NCBI GenBank assembly: GCA_032123035.1
Contig: JAQBFV010000364.1
Location: 1-14,555 of the forward strand
Length of the DNA: 14,555 nt
Reading direction: 5' to 3'
From: SG8-41 sp032123035
GTDB lineage: Bacteria; Pseudomonadota; Gammaproteobacteria; Burkholderiales; SG8-41
A program made the position numbers and the translations under genes. Of the stretch, positions 6,691 to 14,237 are shown piece after piece. The stretch's first letter is position 1; every line of letters begins with the position of its first letter. The notes beneath the pieces are model-generated. The model did not search any database. It was not told the DNA's origin and saw nothing but the letters and a program-made list of their open reading frames with translations.

Positions 6691-6977
6691 AACCGCAAAG
6701 ATCGCCGAGAACGCGGAGAAAAACAAAGCCGATAAATTGAACCGCCGAGACGCCGAGAGAAACGAAATAAAGCTTGAACCGCCAAGGCGCCAAAAACGCC
6801 AAGACATACAAACAAGATCAAACACTAAACTGAACCGCGGAGACACGGAGAGATTCGTAGAAGGAACAGATTTCATGGATTTTGCTTCTCTCCCCATCTC
6901 CGCGGTTCAAATTGTTCCGTTCCTGTTTCTCTCGGCGTCTCGGCGGTTCAATGGTTTGCTCGATGATCTTTGCGGTT
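6691..6977. repeat. Nested palindrome filling the imuB-dnaE2 spacer
   Basis: Three arm pairs are perfect inverted repeats nested inside each other: 6691-6703 with 6965-6977 (AACCGCAAAGATC, 13 bp); 6737-6763 with 6925-6951 (27 bp, starting TTGAACCGCCGAGACGCCGA); and 6831-6843 with 6897-6909 (TGAACCGCGGAGA, 13 bp). An additional related arm begins at 6776. All arms share the theme GAACCGC-RGAG. In RNA the spacer could fold into one long hairpin ending 19 nt before the dnaE2 ATG. No T-tract typical of a terminator follows. No gene or promoter is evident in the spacer. Confidence 0.9.
6776..6951. repeat. 176-bp palindromic repeat element, copy B (imuB-dnaE2 spacer)
   Basis: Direct copy of 4186-4361: 26 mismatches (many of them transitions) and no gaps over 176 bp by hand alignment. 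Together the copies flank imuA-imuB at 2590 bp spacing. It sits within the larger nested palindrome; its right end is also the right arm of the 27-bp perfect pair. Confidence 0.88.
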
Positions 6978-6996
6978 AACGTTTTTGACCGTCGTT

Positions 6997-9900
6997 ATGG
7001 TTTCTCTACCTGCCTACGCCGAGTTGCACTGCCTTTCCAACTTCACTTTCCTCCGGGGAGCGTCCCGCCCGGAAGAACTGGTCGAGCGCGCGCAGGCGCT
7101 CGGCTACACCGCGCTCGCCATCACCGATGAATGCTCCGTCGCCGGTGCCGTGCGCGCGCATGTCGCCGCAAAGCAGTCAGGGCTCAAGCTCATCATCGGC
7201 GCGGAAATCCGGCTCGATGACGGACTCAAGCTGGTGTTGCTCGCGACCAATCGCAGGGGCTATGGCAATCTCTGCGCGCTCATCACCCGCGGCCGGATGC
7301 GCTCGGCCAAGGGCCGCTACCAGCTCACTCGATGCGACTTTGAGGACGGGCTTTCGGGCTGTCTCGTGCTGCTCGTGCCGGGTGCACGGCTGGACCTTGA
7401 AGACGCGCGCTACGTCGCCGAACGCTTCCCCGGGCGCGCCTGGATCACCGTGGAGTTGTTGTGCGGCCCAAACGACCGCGCGCGGCTTGCCGCCCTGCAA
7501 GAGACAAGCGGGCGCTCGGGCCTTCCTCTCGTCGCGGCAGGCGACGTGCACATGCACCTGCGCTCGCGCCGGCCGCTGCAGGACACCCTTACTGCGATTC
7601 GTCTCGGTATTCCCGTCCACGAGGCCGGTCACGCGCTCTACCCCAATGCCGAACGACATTTACGACTGCGGGCGCGGCTTGCCCAGATCTACCCCCCCGA
7701 GCTGCTCGCCACAACGCTTAACATTGTCGGGCGCTGTGACTTCTCGCTCGACAGCCTGCGCTACGAATATCCGGACGAGATCGTTCCACCGGGGCACACA
7801 CCGGCGAGCTATCTGCGCAGCCTGACCGAGACGGGTCTGTTGCGGCGCTTTCCGCGCGGGACGCCACAGCACGTGCGCCATCTCGTCGAGCACGAGCTCG
7901 AGCTCATCGCGGAGCTCGACTACGAGCATTTCTTCCTGACCGTTTACGACATCGTCCAGTACGCGCGCGCGCAGGGCATTCTGTGCCAGGGTCGCGGCAG
8001 CGCCGCCAATTCCGCGGTGTGCTACGCCCTCGGCATCACTGAAGTCGACCCGGCGCGCATGAGCGTGCTGTTCGAGCGCTTCATCTCGCGCGAGAGAAAC
8101 GAGCCGCCCGACATCGACGTCGACTTCGAGCACCAGCGGCGCGAAGAGGTGATCCAGTACGTCTACCGCAAGTACGGCCGCGACCGCGCCGCCCTCACCG
8201 CGACCGTCATAACCTACCGGCCGCGCAGCGCGCTGCGCGACGTGGGCAAGGCGCTCGGCCTCGCGCTCGCCCAGGTGGACCGCCTGGCAAAATCCATGAA
8301 CTGGTGGAATGGCCGGAACGTACTGCCGGAGCGCCTGCGGGAAGGCGGCTTCGATCCCGACAGCCCGGTAATCGAGCGCTTGATCAGACTGGTCAATGAT
8401 CTTGTCGGCTTTCCCCGGCACCTCTCGCAGCACGTCGGCGGCTTCGTGATCTCGCGCGGGCCGTTGTCGCACCTCGTTCCGGTCGAGAACGCGGCAATGC
8501 CCGAGCGCTCGGTAATTCAATGGGACAAGGACGACCTCGACGCGCTGGGCCTGCTGAAGGTGGACGTTCTCGCGCTCGGCATGCTTTCTGCGATCCGGCG
8601 CTGTCTCGAGCTCGTCGATCGCTACCGCGGCGGCGCCCTCACGATGCAGGCCATCCTCGATCGCGGCGATGACGCGGCGGTATACGAGATGATCCGGCGC
8701 GCCGACACCATCGGCGTGTTCCAGATCGAATCCCGCGCGCAAATGTCGATGCTGCCGCGATTGAAACCCCGCGAGTTCTACGACCTCGTGGTCGAGGTCG
8801 CCATCGTGCGTCCGGGACCGATCCAGGGCGGTATGGTCCATCCCTACCTGCGCCGCCGGCAGGGACTGGAGCCGGTCACCTACCCCTCCGAAGCGGTGAG
8901 AGAGGTGCTCAGCCGCACGCTGGGCGTGCCGATCTTTCAGGAGCAGGTGATGCAGCTCGCCGTCGTCGCCGCTGGCTTCACCCCCGGCGAGGCCGACAAC
9001 CTCCGGCGCTCGATGGCCGCATGGCGGCGCAAGGGCGGGCTCGAGCATTTTTACGGCCGCCTGATTGAGGGCATGCTCGGACGCGGCTATACACGACATT
9101 TTGCCGAGCAGATCTACCAGCAGATTCTGGGCTTCGGCGAGTACGGCTTCCCCGAATCCCACTCGGTAAGCTTCGCGCTGCTCGCCTATGTCTCGGCATG
9201 GCTCAAGCACCACGAGCCCGCCGCGTTTCTCGCCGCGATGCTGAACAGCCAGCCGCTCGGCTTCTACTCCTCCTCCCAACTCGTCCAGGACGCGCGCCGC
9301 CACGGCGTCGAAGTGCTGCCGGTGGACGTGACCGCGAGCGACTGGGAATGCGCCCTCGAAGAAGGAAAAAGCGACCAGTCACCAGTCACTAGTCACCCGT
9401 CACGCCTTTTGCGCCCAGCCGTACGGCTGGGACTGCTGATGGTAAAGGGGCTGTCGCAAGCCAACGCCGAGCGCATCGTTGCCGCACGCCTGCAGTCGCC
9501 CTTCACCAACGTCGAAGAGCTTGCGCGACGCGCCGGCCTCGACCGGCGTGATCTTCGCAGCCTCGCCGCGGCAGGTGCGCTCGCCCAGCTGGCCGGACAT
9601 CGCCATCTCGCGCACTGGCAGGCGGCTGGTGTGGAAGCCCTGCCCCGGCTGCTGAGCGAAGCACCGATCCGGGAAAGCGTACCGCAACTCTCTATCCCCA
9701 CCGAGGGCGAAGACCTGATCGCGGATTACGGCAGCCTGGGGTTCACACTGGGGCGCCACCCGCTCGCACTGCTGCGCCAGCGCCTGCGGCGCATGCGTCT
9801 CGTCACGGCCTCCGAGTTGAACCGGCTGGCGAATGGACAGCCCGTGCGCACCGCCGGCATCGTCACTTCCCGCCAGCGCCCCTCGACCGCCAAGGGCGTG

Positions 9901-10119
9901 GTATTCGTGACGCTCGAGGACGAAACCGGTTACGTGAACGTTGTCGTGTGGCGCGACCTCGTGGAAAAACACCGACGCGAATTGCTCGGATCGAGCCTGC
10001 TCGGCGTCGAGGGCAAGATCCAGCGGGAAGGAGAAGTGGTGCACCTCGTTGCCCGGCGGCTGACTGACCACACCCGGCTGCTCGGCCGGCTCGCGGCGCA
10101 GTCCAGGGATTTCCATTAG
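6997..10119 (+). CDS. dnaE2: Error-prone DNA polymerase DnaE2 (ImuC)
   Basis: DnaE2 is the C-family polymerase that performs SOS-induced translesion synthesis with ImuA/ImuB. The 1040-aa protein starts MVSLPAYAELHCLSNFTFLR, the typical PHP-domain opening. The polymerase catalytic Asp residues are visible in PDIDVDF (D374 and D376) and KVDVLAL (D523). A helix-hairpin-helix region (RLGLLMVKGL, about 811-870) and an OB fold (about 945-1000) follow, ending in SRDFH, as is usual for DnaE2, which lacks the tau-binding tail of DnaE1. I chose the ATG at 6997; an in-frame TTG at 6970 would add nine residues read from a repeat arm. No Shine-Dalgarno sequence is present. An apparent insertion of about 13 residues (KSDQSPVTSHPSR, 791-803) is encoded by heptamer repeats. 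It has no own SOS box. Confidence 0.95.
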   Translation: MVSLPAYAELHCLSNFTFLRGASRPEELVERAQALGYTALAITDECSVAGAVRAHVAAKQSGLKLIIGAEIRLDDGLKLVLLATNRRGYGNLCALITRGRMRSAKGRYQLTRCDFEDGLSGCLVLLVPGARLDLEDARYVAERFPGRAWITVELLCGPNDRARLAALQETSGRSGLPLVAAGDVHMHLRSRRPLQDTLTAIRLGIPVHEAGHALYPNAERHLRLRARLAQIYPPELLATTLNIVGRCDFSLDSLRYEYPDEIVPPGHTPASYLRSLTETGLLRRFPRGTPQHVRHLVEHELELIAELDYEHFFLTVYDIVQYARAQGILCQGRGSAANSAVCYALGITEVDPARMSVLFERFISRERNEPPDIDVDFEHQRREEVIQYVYRKYGRDRAALTATVITYRPRSALRDVGKALGLALAQVDRLAKSMNWWNGRNVLPERLREGGFDPDSPVIERLIRLVNDLVGFPRHLSQHVGGFVISRGPLSHLVPVENAAMPERSVIQWDKDDLDALGLLKVDVLALGMLSAIRRCLELVDRYRGGALTMQAILDRGDDAAVYEMIRRADTIGVFQIESRAQMSMLPRLKPREFYDLVVEVAIVRPGPIQGGMVHPYLRRRQGLEPVTYPSEAVREVLSRTLGVPIFQEQVMQLAVVAAGFTPGEADNLRRSMAAWRRKGGLEHFYGRLIEGMLGRGYTRHFAEQIYQQILGFGEYGFPESHSVSFALLAYVSAWLKHHEPAAFLAAMLNSQPLGFYSSSQLVQDARRHGVEVLPVDVTASDWECALEEGKSDQSPVTSHPSRLLRPAVRLGLLMVKGLSQANAERIVAARLQSPFTNVEELARRAGLDRRDLRSLAAAGALAQLAGHRHLAHWQAAGVEALPRLLSEAPIRESVPQLSIPTEGEDLIADYGSLGFTLGRHPLALLRQRLRRMRLVTASELNRLANGQPVRTAGIVTSRQRPSTAKGVVFVTLEDETGYVNVVVWRDLVEKHRRELLGSSLLGVEGKIQREGEVVHLVARRLTDHTRLLGRLAAQSRDFH
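9375..9402. repeat. Four tandem heptamers inside dnaE2
   Basis: CCAGTCA, CCAGTCA, CTAGTCA and CCCGTCA follow each other without gaps. Together with flanking bases they encode Ser/Pro/Thr/His-rich residues between the conserved WECALEE and RLGLLMVKGL stretches of DnaE2. This looks like an intergenic-type repeat that entered the gene without breaking the frame. Confidence 0.85.
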
Positions 10120-10254
10120 AAGCAACTCAAGACGCTTTGACGAAGCCGCCGCTAATACGTCATTGGCCGTGGTCGCTGCGCTGATCATGAAACAATGCGC
10201 CTCCATGGGCTACGGCAATGCCCATAACCGGTTTCCGTTCAGTTGGTTATTAAC

Positions 10255-10282
10255 ACAAACTCAGAAATGACTTGAAGTTTGT
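10255..10282. promoter_or_regulatory. Inverted repeat upstream of TAXI gene, possible operator
   Basis: ACAAACT (10255-10261) and AGTTTGT (10276-10282) are perfect inverted 7-mers with centres 21 bp apart, two helical turns, in an AT-rich patch. This spacing suits a dimeric regulator, but no regulator gene is nearby, so the call is tentative. Confidence 0.3.
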
Positions 10283-10452
10283 TCGCCCGAGTCTGATGCG
10301 GGGTTAGTCGGGATGATTCTGGCAAGAGCCGCTGTTAGCTGTCAGGACCGGCCCGTCGTTGCCTGCCGCTTGGAAGACAGCGACAATGGCACCCATGGGA
10401 TCCGGTCTGGTTCTCAGCCGAGCCCCAGAATCTCAAACAAGTTCATCCACGT

Positions 10453-10459
10453 AAGGAGG
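10453..10459 (+). promoter_or_regulatory. Strong ribosome binding site of the TAXI gene
   Basis: AAGGAGG lies 9 nt before the ATG at 10469. It fixes the start there, rather than at an in-frame ATG at 10313 that would hide the signal peptide, and suggests high expression of the binding protein. Confidence 0.9.
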
Positions 10460-10468
10460 AAGTTTCCA

Positions 10469-11464
10469 ATGAAAAAACTAGTGACCTGCATGGCCGCTGT
10501 CGCCGCATCCACGGCCCTGATGGCGGGCGTCGCGCAAGCCGACACCACTTACCGATTCGGCGGCGGACCTTCGGGCGGCGCGTGGCATCCGGCCACCAGC
10601 GCCGGCGTGCAACTTCTCAATAAGGAACTCAAAGGAAAATTCAAGTTTCAGTACACCCCCTCAGGCGGCTCGGTGGCGAACGTGCGCCGCGTAGGTCTCG
10701 GGGAGTATGCCACTGCCTGGGGACATATCGGGCAGGTCTACCAGTCGTGGAATGGCGAGGGCCTGTTCAAGAAAGACGGCGCCAACAAGAACTTCCGCGT
10801 CGTCGCCCGGGTGCGCGCGCAGTCCCAGATTTTCGCGGTACTCGCCGACAACCCCATCCAGTCCTTCTCCGACATGAAGGGCAAGGTAGTCAATCTGCTC
10901 TCGCGCGGCTCGGGCAGCAACGTGAACTGCATGAACGTCATGAAGTCGCTCGGCCTGACGGACAAGATCGAGGCGCGGTATCTGGGTTTCGCGGCGTCCG
11001 CGCGGGCCCTGGGCGACCGCCAGATCGATGTCTTCTGCTCCGCGGGCGTGCCGTTCGTCATTCCTGCGTTGACACAGCTTTCTGTCAGCAAGCCCGTCCG
11101 TTACGTTAGTCTGACCGCGGAAGAGCAAAAGAAGGTGACCTCCGAATACCGCTTTTATTCACCGGTCACGATCCCGCCTCAGAAAGACGTGAAGGGAGTG
11201 GACACGCCCTCTCGCTCCATCGCTTACGACGTCTGGTGGATCGCCCACAAGCAGATGTCGGATGCCGCGGTCTACAATATGTTGAAAGTCATCGCGGCGC
11301 CCGAAAACCTGGCGCAACTCACCAAGGCGGCGGCTTACTGGAAGGCTCTGAGCGGCAAATTCGATGCCCTCGTTGAGCACAAGATCCTGGTCCATCCGGC
11401 AGCCGCTCGTTACTGGAAGGAGCGCGGCATCAGCGTGCCGGGGTCCATCGTCAAAGGATACTAA
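10469..11464 (+). CDS. TAXI-family TRAP transporter periplasmic solute-binding protein
   Basis: This is the periplasmic receptor of a TRAP (ATP-independent, ion-driven) uptake system of the TAXI subfamily. The 331-aa precursor opens with a classic signal peptide: MKKL, a hydrophobic core, and AQA before the likely cleavage at A24-D25. The mature start TTYRFGGGPSGGAWHPATSA is the TAXI ligand-pocket signature, followed by GSVANVRRVGLGEYATAWGH. The domain continues through VVARVRAQSQIFAVLADNPI and LLSRGSGSNVNCMNVMKSLG to the end of the protein. The ligand is unknown; characterised TAXI proteins bind small organic acids or amino acids, but nothing visible here decides. It is followed by a long hairpin and then the fused permease gene, forming a two-gene transport operon. 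Confidence 0.93.
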   Translation: MKKLVTCMAAVAASTALMAGVAQADTTYRFGGGPSGGAWHPATSAGVQLLNKELKGKFKFQYTPSGGSVANVRRVGLGEYATAWGHIGQVYQSWNGEGLFKKDGANKNFRVVARVRAQSQIFAVLADNPIQSFSDMKGKVVNLLSRGSGSNVNCMNVMKSLGLTDKIEARYLGFAASARALGDRQIDVFCSAGVPFVIPALTQLSVSKPVRYVSLTAEEQKKVTSEYRFYSPVTIPPQKDVKGVDTPSRSIAYDVWWIAHKQMSDAAVYNMLKVIAAPENLAQLTKAAAYWKALSGKFDALVEHKILVHPAAARYWKERGISVPGSIVKGY

Positions 11465-11510
11465 CGCTGGTTCAGGGCCCTTGCGGCCAATCGTTAACTT
11501 GTAGCCACGC

Positions 11511-11540
11511 GCGAAGAGGGCGGCTTGCCGCCCTCTTCGC
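11511..11540 (+). promoter_or_regulatory. Intercistronic hairpin between TAXI gene and permease
   Basis: GCGAAGAGGGCGG (11511-11523), loop CTTG, CCGCCCTCTTCGC (11528-11540): a perfect 13-bp stem with a tetraloop. The following bases (ACAATCGCG) are not a T-tract, so it is not a standard intrinsic terminator. It may stabilise the upstream binding-protein mRNA against 3' decay and lower permease expression, as with hairpins after other periplasmic binding-protein genes (inference). Confidence 0.75.
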
Positions 11541-11585
11541 ACAATCGCGTTCCAGGCCGCGTTAACAGCCACATCTATTCGAGAC

Positions 11586-14078
11586 ATGGTCAGCACGATA
11601 ATTTCCTTTCTTACCAAGCTCGGCCTCATCGCTGAGGGCATGAGCGTTCCGCGGAAAATCCGGGGCCCCGCCCGCGTGTTGCTGTCGATCATTGCAGTCG
11701 CTTTTTCGTATTTCTTCATTCACATCTCGTTCTTCGGCCCTCCCGTACTGGAGATTTTCAAAGGCACATACCTCCTCGGCGTTGCGGTTCTGTCGATACT
11801 GGTCTTCAAGGGACGCCAGAAGCCCCTTCGGGCCGGCTTTGTCTGGCTCGATGAGATGATCGCGCTCCTTTCTATCGTATTCATGGGTGCGTTCCTTGCG
11901 ATCTGGGCCTACTGGGGCCTGTTCGATCACACGGAGTTGTGGCTCGATTTCGCGAGCGCCAGAGTATTGATGGCGGCCATCGTTGGCGGACTGGCGGGCA
12001 TGGCGCTGTACTGGTGGGAGGGCACGCGCCGGGAGATCCCTGAAAGCCCCGTGATCTCCGATTGGCTCTTCCTCATATCCGCGATCTCCTCCGTCGGGTG
12101 GTGGATGTTATCGAACGTGGAGCTCTCGGCACGGGTGGGCAGCCCGGTCCCGGTGGAAGTCGTGTTTTTCTCGGGCCTGCTGGCCGCCGTGAGCTTCGAT
12201 ATCGCGCGGCGCATCGTCGGACCCGTCATCCCACTCATAGGCCTGCTGTTCCTGATCTACTCATTCGAGCCGATTGCGCAGATTTCGCCCGGGCTCTTCC
12301 GTCACGAGGGTTTCGGCATCGCGCGCGTGATGGAATTCTTGATGCTCGAGTACGACGGCATGACGGGGCTCATCGTCGACGTGTTTGCGACCTACGTGGT
12401 GATTTTCGTCATCGTCGGCGCATTCCTCGAGAAGACCGGCCTCGGCGAGCTTCTCATCGACACGACCTACCGCCTCACCGGACAGAGAACCGGCGGGCCG
12501 GGAATGACGGCGGTAGTGTCGAGCGGGTTGTTCGGCATGATTTCGGGCAGCGGCGTGGCAAACGTCGTGACGACCGGAACCTTCACCATTCCGTTGATGA
12601 AGCGGGTCGGTTACCGCCCCGAGTTCGCCGGCGCCGTAGAGGCGGCCGCTTCGACCGGCGGGACCTACATGCCGCCGATCATGGGAGCGGGTGCTTTCCT
12701 GCTCGCGCAGCTGACGGAGACCAGCTATTTTCATGTCATCAAGATCGCGCTGATCCCCGCGCTGCTCTATTACCTCTCCGTGGCGTTCATCGTCTACATT
12801 CGCGCGGTGCGCACCGGCCTGCACGGCGTTCCGGTCGAGGAGCTGCCGGCGTGGAGCAGGATCATCCCGCGGCTGCACCTGCTGCTGCCCATTCCGGTCA
12901 TGGTTTTTTACCTGGTGATCGGGGATTCCGCGTTCCTCGCCGCCGTCAAGACCATCTTCCTGATCGTGCTCCTGAAAACCTCCGATCTGCTCGCGGCCGT
13001 GCGCACCCCCTGGTCCGACAGGACGGCGTGGCCATTCTTGTTCATGTCGGCCGCGTTTGGCGCCTTTGCCTACACGCTCGGCCTGAAGGTAGGGCCGCCT
13101 TTTTCATGGTTCGCGGATAACCTCCGGGGGCTGAACCTGGGCGATGCCCTCGTCTGGATGGTTGCGGCATTCATCGCGTTGAAGCTCGGAGAGATCCTGC
13201 TCGCGGCGATGCAGCGCACCCCCATGGCTCATGAGGCCGCCGCCAAGCCGGGCGTCGTTTCCGGTCCGGGGGCGTTGCGGCGGCTGCGCGATGCGTTCGT
13301 GGACCTTGTGAAATGCATCTGGATCTCCATGGAGACCGGCGCCACGAACACGCTCATCATCGGTTGCATCGCCGGCGTGCTGGGCATTCTCCTTTCGAGT
13401 GCCACGCAGAGCGATCTCCCGGGACGCATCTCCTCGCTCCTGATCGAATTCAGCTTCGGGTTGCTCCCGCTCACCATCTTCTGGGTCATCGTCGCTGGAT
13501 ACATAGTCGGGATGGGACTGCCCATCACCGCAAGCTACGTGCTCCTCGTCATCTTCAGCGTGAACGCGCTGACCAGTCTCGGCGTGCCAACGCTCACCGC
13601 GCACCTGATCGCCTTCTGGGTCGCGGTGACGAGCGCCGTTACCCCACCGGTCGCGTTAGCCTCCCTTGCGGCGAGTGCAATTGCCGGTGGCGACCCGATG
13701 AAGACCAGTATCGAATCGGTCAAGCTCGCCTCGTGGATCTTCGTGATGCCGTTTCTCTTCGTCTACACCCCGCTGCTGCTGGACGGAACCGGCCTCGACA
13801 TCACGGCGACCGTCGTGGCCTGCGTGATCGGGATCGTCGCCTGGGGCGCGTTCCTGGAAGGTTATCTATTCCGGTACACCACCGTCGCCGAACGCGTCCT
13901 GTTGGGCGTGGCCGCGGTGTTCCTGATGCTACCCATCGATCACCTGTTTACGTTCCTGACTTCCTACGTAGGGGAATATCACTACCAGGCGTACGCGATC
14001 GGGCTCGTGCTCATGGGACTGATCGTCGCCATGCAGCGGATGAGGCGCGCGCCGGAAACGACGCCGCGCGCCGCGTAA
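11586..14078 (+). CDS. TRAP transporter fused permease (4TM DctQ-like + 12TM DctM-like)
   Basis: This inner-membrane protein moves the ligand delivered by the TAXI protein, driven by a cation gradient. At 830 aa it fits the fused small-plus-large subunit type that accompanies TAXI proteins. The N-terminal part (about 30-230) has several hydrophobic helices (for example 30-50, 60-75, 90-113, 126-144, 160-176, 190-228). The DctM core begins near residue 250, with GLFGMISGSGVANVVTTGTF (314-333) and AAASTGGTYMPPIMGAGAF (353-371). The second half contains VGMGLPITASYVLLVIFSVN and VTSAVTPPVALASLAASAI, the symmetry-related motif. The ATG at 11586 has only a poor ribosome site, and the gene starts 121 bp after the TAXI stop. 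A Met at codon 19 is an alternative start. Substrate unknown. Confidence 0.93.
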   Translation: MVSTIISFLTKLGLIAEGMSVPRKIRGPARVLLSIIAVAFSYFFIHISFFGPPVLEIFKGTYLLGVAVLSILVFKGRQKPLRAGFVWLDEMIALLSIVFMGAFLAIWAYWGLFDHTELWLDFASARVLMAAIVGGLAGMALYWWEGTRREIPESPVISDWLFLISAISSVGWWMLSNVELSARVGSPVPVEVVFFSGLLAAVSFDIARRIVGPVIPLIGLLFLIYSFEPIAQISPGLFRHEGFGIARVMEFLMLEYDGMTGLIVDVFATYVVIFVIVGAFLEKTGLGELLIDTTYRLTGQRTGGPGMTAVVSSGLFGMISGSGVANVVTTGTFTIPLMKRVGYRPEFAGAVEAAASTGGTYMPPIMGAGAFLLAQLTETSYFHVIKIALIPALLYYLSVAFIVYIRAVRTGLHGVPVEELPAWSRIIPRLHLLLPIPVMVFYLVIGDSAFLAAVKTIFLIVLLKTSDLLAAVRTPWSDRTAWPFLFMSAAFGAFAYTLGLKVGPPFSWFADNLRGLNLGDALVWMVAAFIALKLGEILLAAMQRTPMAHEAAAKPGVVSGPGALRRLRDAFVDLVKCIWISMETGATNTLIIGCIAGVLGILLSSATQSDLPGRISSLLIEFSFGLLPLTIFWVIVAGYIVGMGLPITASYVLLVIFSVNALTSLGVPTLTAHLIAFWVAVTSAVTPPVALASLAASAIAGGDPMKTSIESVKLASWIFVMPFLFVYTPLLLDGTGLDITATVVACVIGIVAWGAFLEGYLFRYTTVAERVLLGVAAVFLMLPIDHLFTFLTSYVGEYHYQAYAIGLVLMGLIVAMQRMRRAPETTPRAA

Positions 14079-14085
14079 GCTCGCC

Positions 14086-14145
14086 TTGCCCTGCGGGCAA
14101 AAGTTCGTAGAAGCCCCACCCAAGCCGGGTGAGGCTCCTATCTTT
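14086..14145 (+). terminator. Probable terminator region of the TRAP operon
   Basis: Two hairpins follow the permease stop. The first is TTGCCC-TGC-GGGCAA (14086-14100). The second has a 10-bp stem with one mismatch (AGCCCCACCC at 14112-14121 with GGGTGAGGCT at 14127-14136, 5-nt loop), followed by the moderately T-rich CCTATCTTT. The second is the better terminator; the tail is weak, so this is not certain. Confidence 0.55.
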
Positions 14146-14150
14146 GTGGG

Positions 14151-14174
14151 TGCCTGACACTGTCCCGCTTTTGC
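14151..14174 (-). repeat. Diverged 5S rRNA 3'-end-like sequence
   Basis: Aligns with 14459-14482, the 3' end of the 5S gene, at 19 of 24 positions without gaps, in the same orientation. Too short to be a gene. It could be a decayed 5S fragment or a dispersed repeat whose GGTGCCTGACAC-type sequence happens to look like 5S. Confidence 0.4.
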
Positions 14175-14194
14175 CCGGGCCAGGCTAAAGCCTT

Positions 14195-14213
14195 CCTGAC
14201 GATGTCCTACTTT
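14195..14213 (-). pseudogene. Exact 19-bp copy of the 5S rRNA 3' end
   Basis: CCTGACGATGTCCTACTTT is identical to 14461-14479 within the real 5S gene and has the same orientation, 266 bp away. The sequences on both sides then diverge. It looks like a remnant of a duplicated or recombined rrn end. Confidence 0.6.
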
Positions 14214-14237
14214 GGCTCCGGCCGGCCCTTCGGGCCT

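Larger units (their letters stand above)
10120..10468. other. Non-coding spacer between dnaE2 and the TRAP operon
   Basis: No gene is supported here. There is a weak hairpin at 10205-10225 (ATGGGC / GCCCAT, 9-nt loop) without a T-tract, and no convincing terminator after dnaE2. I could not find a -35/-10 pair I would defend, although a promoter for the TRAP genes must lie here or they are expressed by read-through. Confidence 0.6.

Noticed and set aside
6970..6996. TTG start for DnaE2
   Set aside because: Would add nine residues read from a repeat arm; family sequences begin close to the AELHCLSNFTFLR stretch, favouring the ATG at 6997.
7660..9303. 547-aa open frame on the minus strand
   Set aside because: It lies wholly antisense to dnaE2, has no recognisable domain or ribosome site, and is the expected effect of GC-rich codon bias.
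9375..9402. CRISPR-like array
   Set aside because: Units are 7 bp, tandem and without spacers; no cas genes are present.
10313..10468. N-terminal extension of the TAXI protein from the upstream ATG
   Set aside because: It has no ribosome site and would bury the signal peptide; AAGGAGG before 10469 decides the start.
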